From contig JAGYIT010000017.1 in assembly GCA_018402445.1 (NCBI GenBank), forward strand, positions 186,001 to 250,000: a stretch of 64,000 nt of DNA, in the 5' to 3' direction. Origin of the DNA: Akkermansiaceae bacterium. GTDB taxonomy: Bacteria > Verrucomicrobiota > Verrucomicrobiia > Verrucomicrobiales > Akkermansiaceae. Both the position numbers and the translations under genes were made by a program. The notes under the pieces were generated by a model. The model had not been told where the DNA came from and searched no databases. It saw only the letters and a list, made by a program, of their open reading frames with translations. This document shows positions 63,924 through 64,000 of the stretch, piece after piece (position 1 is the stretch's first letter; each line of letters opens with the position of its first letter).

Positions 63924-64000
63924 ATGCGCGCATCCTCACAAGTCGCTTCGGATGAGCTCAGAAGCCCGTCCCTACGCGGTAAAACTCTTTTTGTGGCAAA
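63924..64000 (+). other. Possible start of a plus-strand gene cut by the window edge
   Basis: Two frames are open to the edge: ATG 63924 (MRASSQVASDELRSPSLRG, then KTLFVA) and ATG 63952 (MSSEARPYAVKLFLWQ). The first ends in LRGKTLFVA, which could be the start of a nucleotide-binding fold. There is too little sequence to choose between them or to name a product. Confidence 0.25.

Overview
The window looks like a Verrucomicrobiota chromosome, probably Verrucomicrobiales (Akkermansiaceae/Verrucomicrobiaceae-like). The grounds are three PEP-CTERM proteins, a very large Verru_Chthon cassette protein A-like pseudopilin, H-X9-DG-type prepilin proteins, discoidin-bearing histidine kinases, an ECF sigma factor followed by a FecR-like membrane protein, and a TGTTC-N4-GAACA palindrome upstream of recA, which is the LexA motif described for Verrucomicrobia. 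The DNA is GC-rich throughout and codon use does not shift sharply between regions.

Layout. 1-6.6 kb: ftsH (partial), a Ca2+/Na+ antiporter, recQ, a frameshifted Uma2 gene and thrS. 6.6-9.0 kb: a defence/mobile patch with an AbiE-type pair, a Phd antitoxin whose toxin is cut off, and a decayed REP-associated transposase (RAYT) element. 9.2-19.3 kb: a two-component pair, a PEP-CTERM protein, and a surface-polysaccharide cluster (FAD-dependent oxidoreductase, pseudopilin, alpha-L-fucosidase remnant, parallel beta-helix protein). Three of these last genes carry the same ~60-bp leader repeat. 19.4-23.1 kb: miaB with its 3' end duplicated around a UPF0175/DUF3368 toxin-antitoxin pair. 23.1-31.5 kb: a decayed stretch, amidase, CNNM/CBS protein, cupin, VapBC, a ruined cas4-cas1 pair, peroxiredoxin and recA. 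31.5-39.9 kb: a histone-deacetylase-like hydrolase, the pseudopilin cassette, and a second two-component pair with discoidin-like sensor domains. 40.0-53.2 kb: a secreted-hydrolase island (PEP-CTERM proteins, sialate O-acetylesterase-type and SGNH esterases, FAD oxidoreductase, ECF sigma/FecR pair, PDZ-HEAT protein). 53.5-64 kb: ilvD, a DEAD-box helicase, a TIGR02206-type membrane protein, ORF6N and HicAB remnants, an RlmM-like methyltransferase, typA and an MFS transporter.

Two themes stand out. First, damage is concentrated in accessory genes. Single frameshifts, single in-frame stops, truncations or insertions hit Uma2, the Phd-linked toxin, an FAD oxidoreductase, the fucosidase, cas4, cas1, a sialate esterase, the PDZ-HEAT protein, ORF6N and hicA, while ftsH, recQ, thrS, miaB, recA, ilvD and typA read cleanly. 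Second, intergenic DNA is built from several families of short repeats: MITE-like elements with terminal inverted repeats, stem-ATCCT-stem palindromes, and 7-bp tandem repeats that end at or near start codons (amidase, CNNM protein, cas1, rlmM-like gene) or start at a stop codon (typA).

The clearest single event is a ~252-bp MITE-like insertion in cas4. It has a 5-bp target duplication, and removing it restores the Cas4 reading frame exactly. Together with an in-frame palindrome, a frameshift and a truncated cas1, it documents stepwise loss of a CRISPR adaptation module. The polysaccharide genes, two carbohydrate-type sensor kinases and the ECF/FecR pair suggest a specialised degrader of acetylated, fucose-containing glycans that is losing part of that repertoire; that last step is inference.
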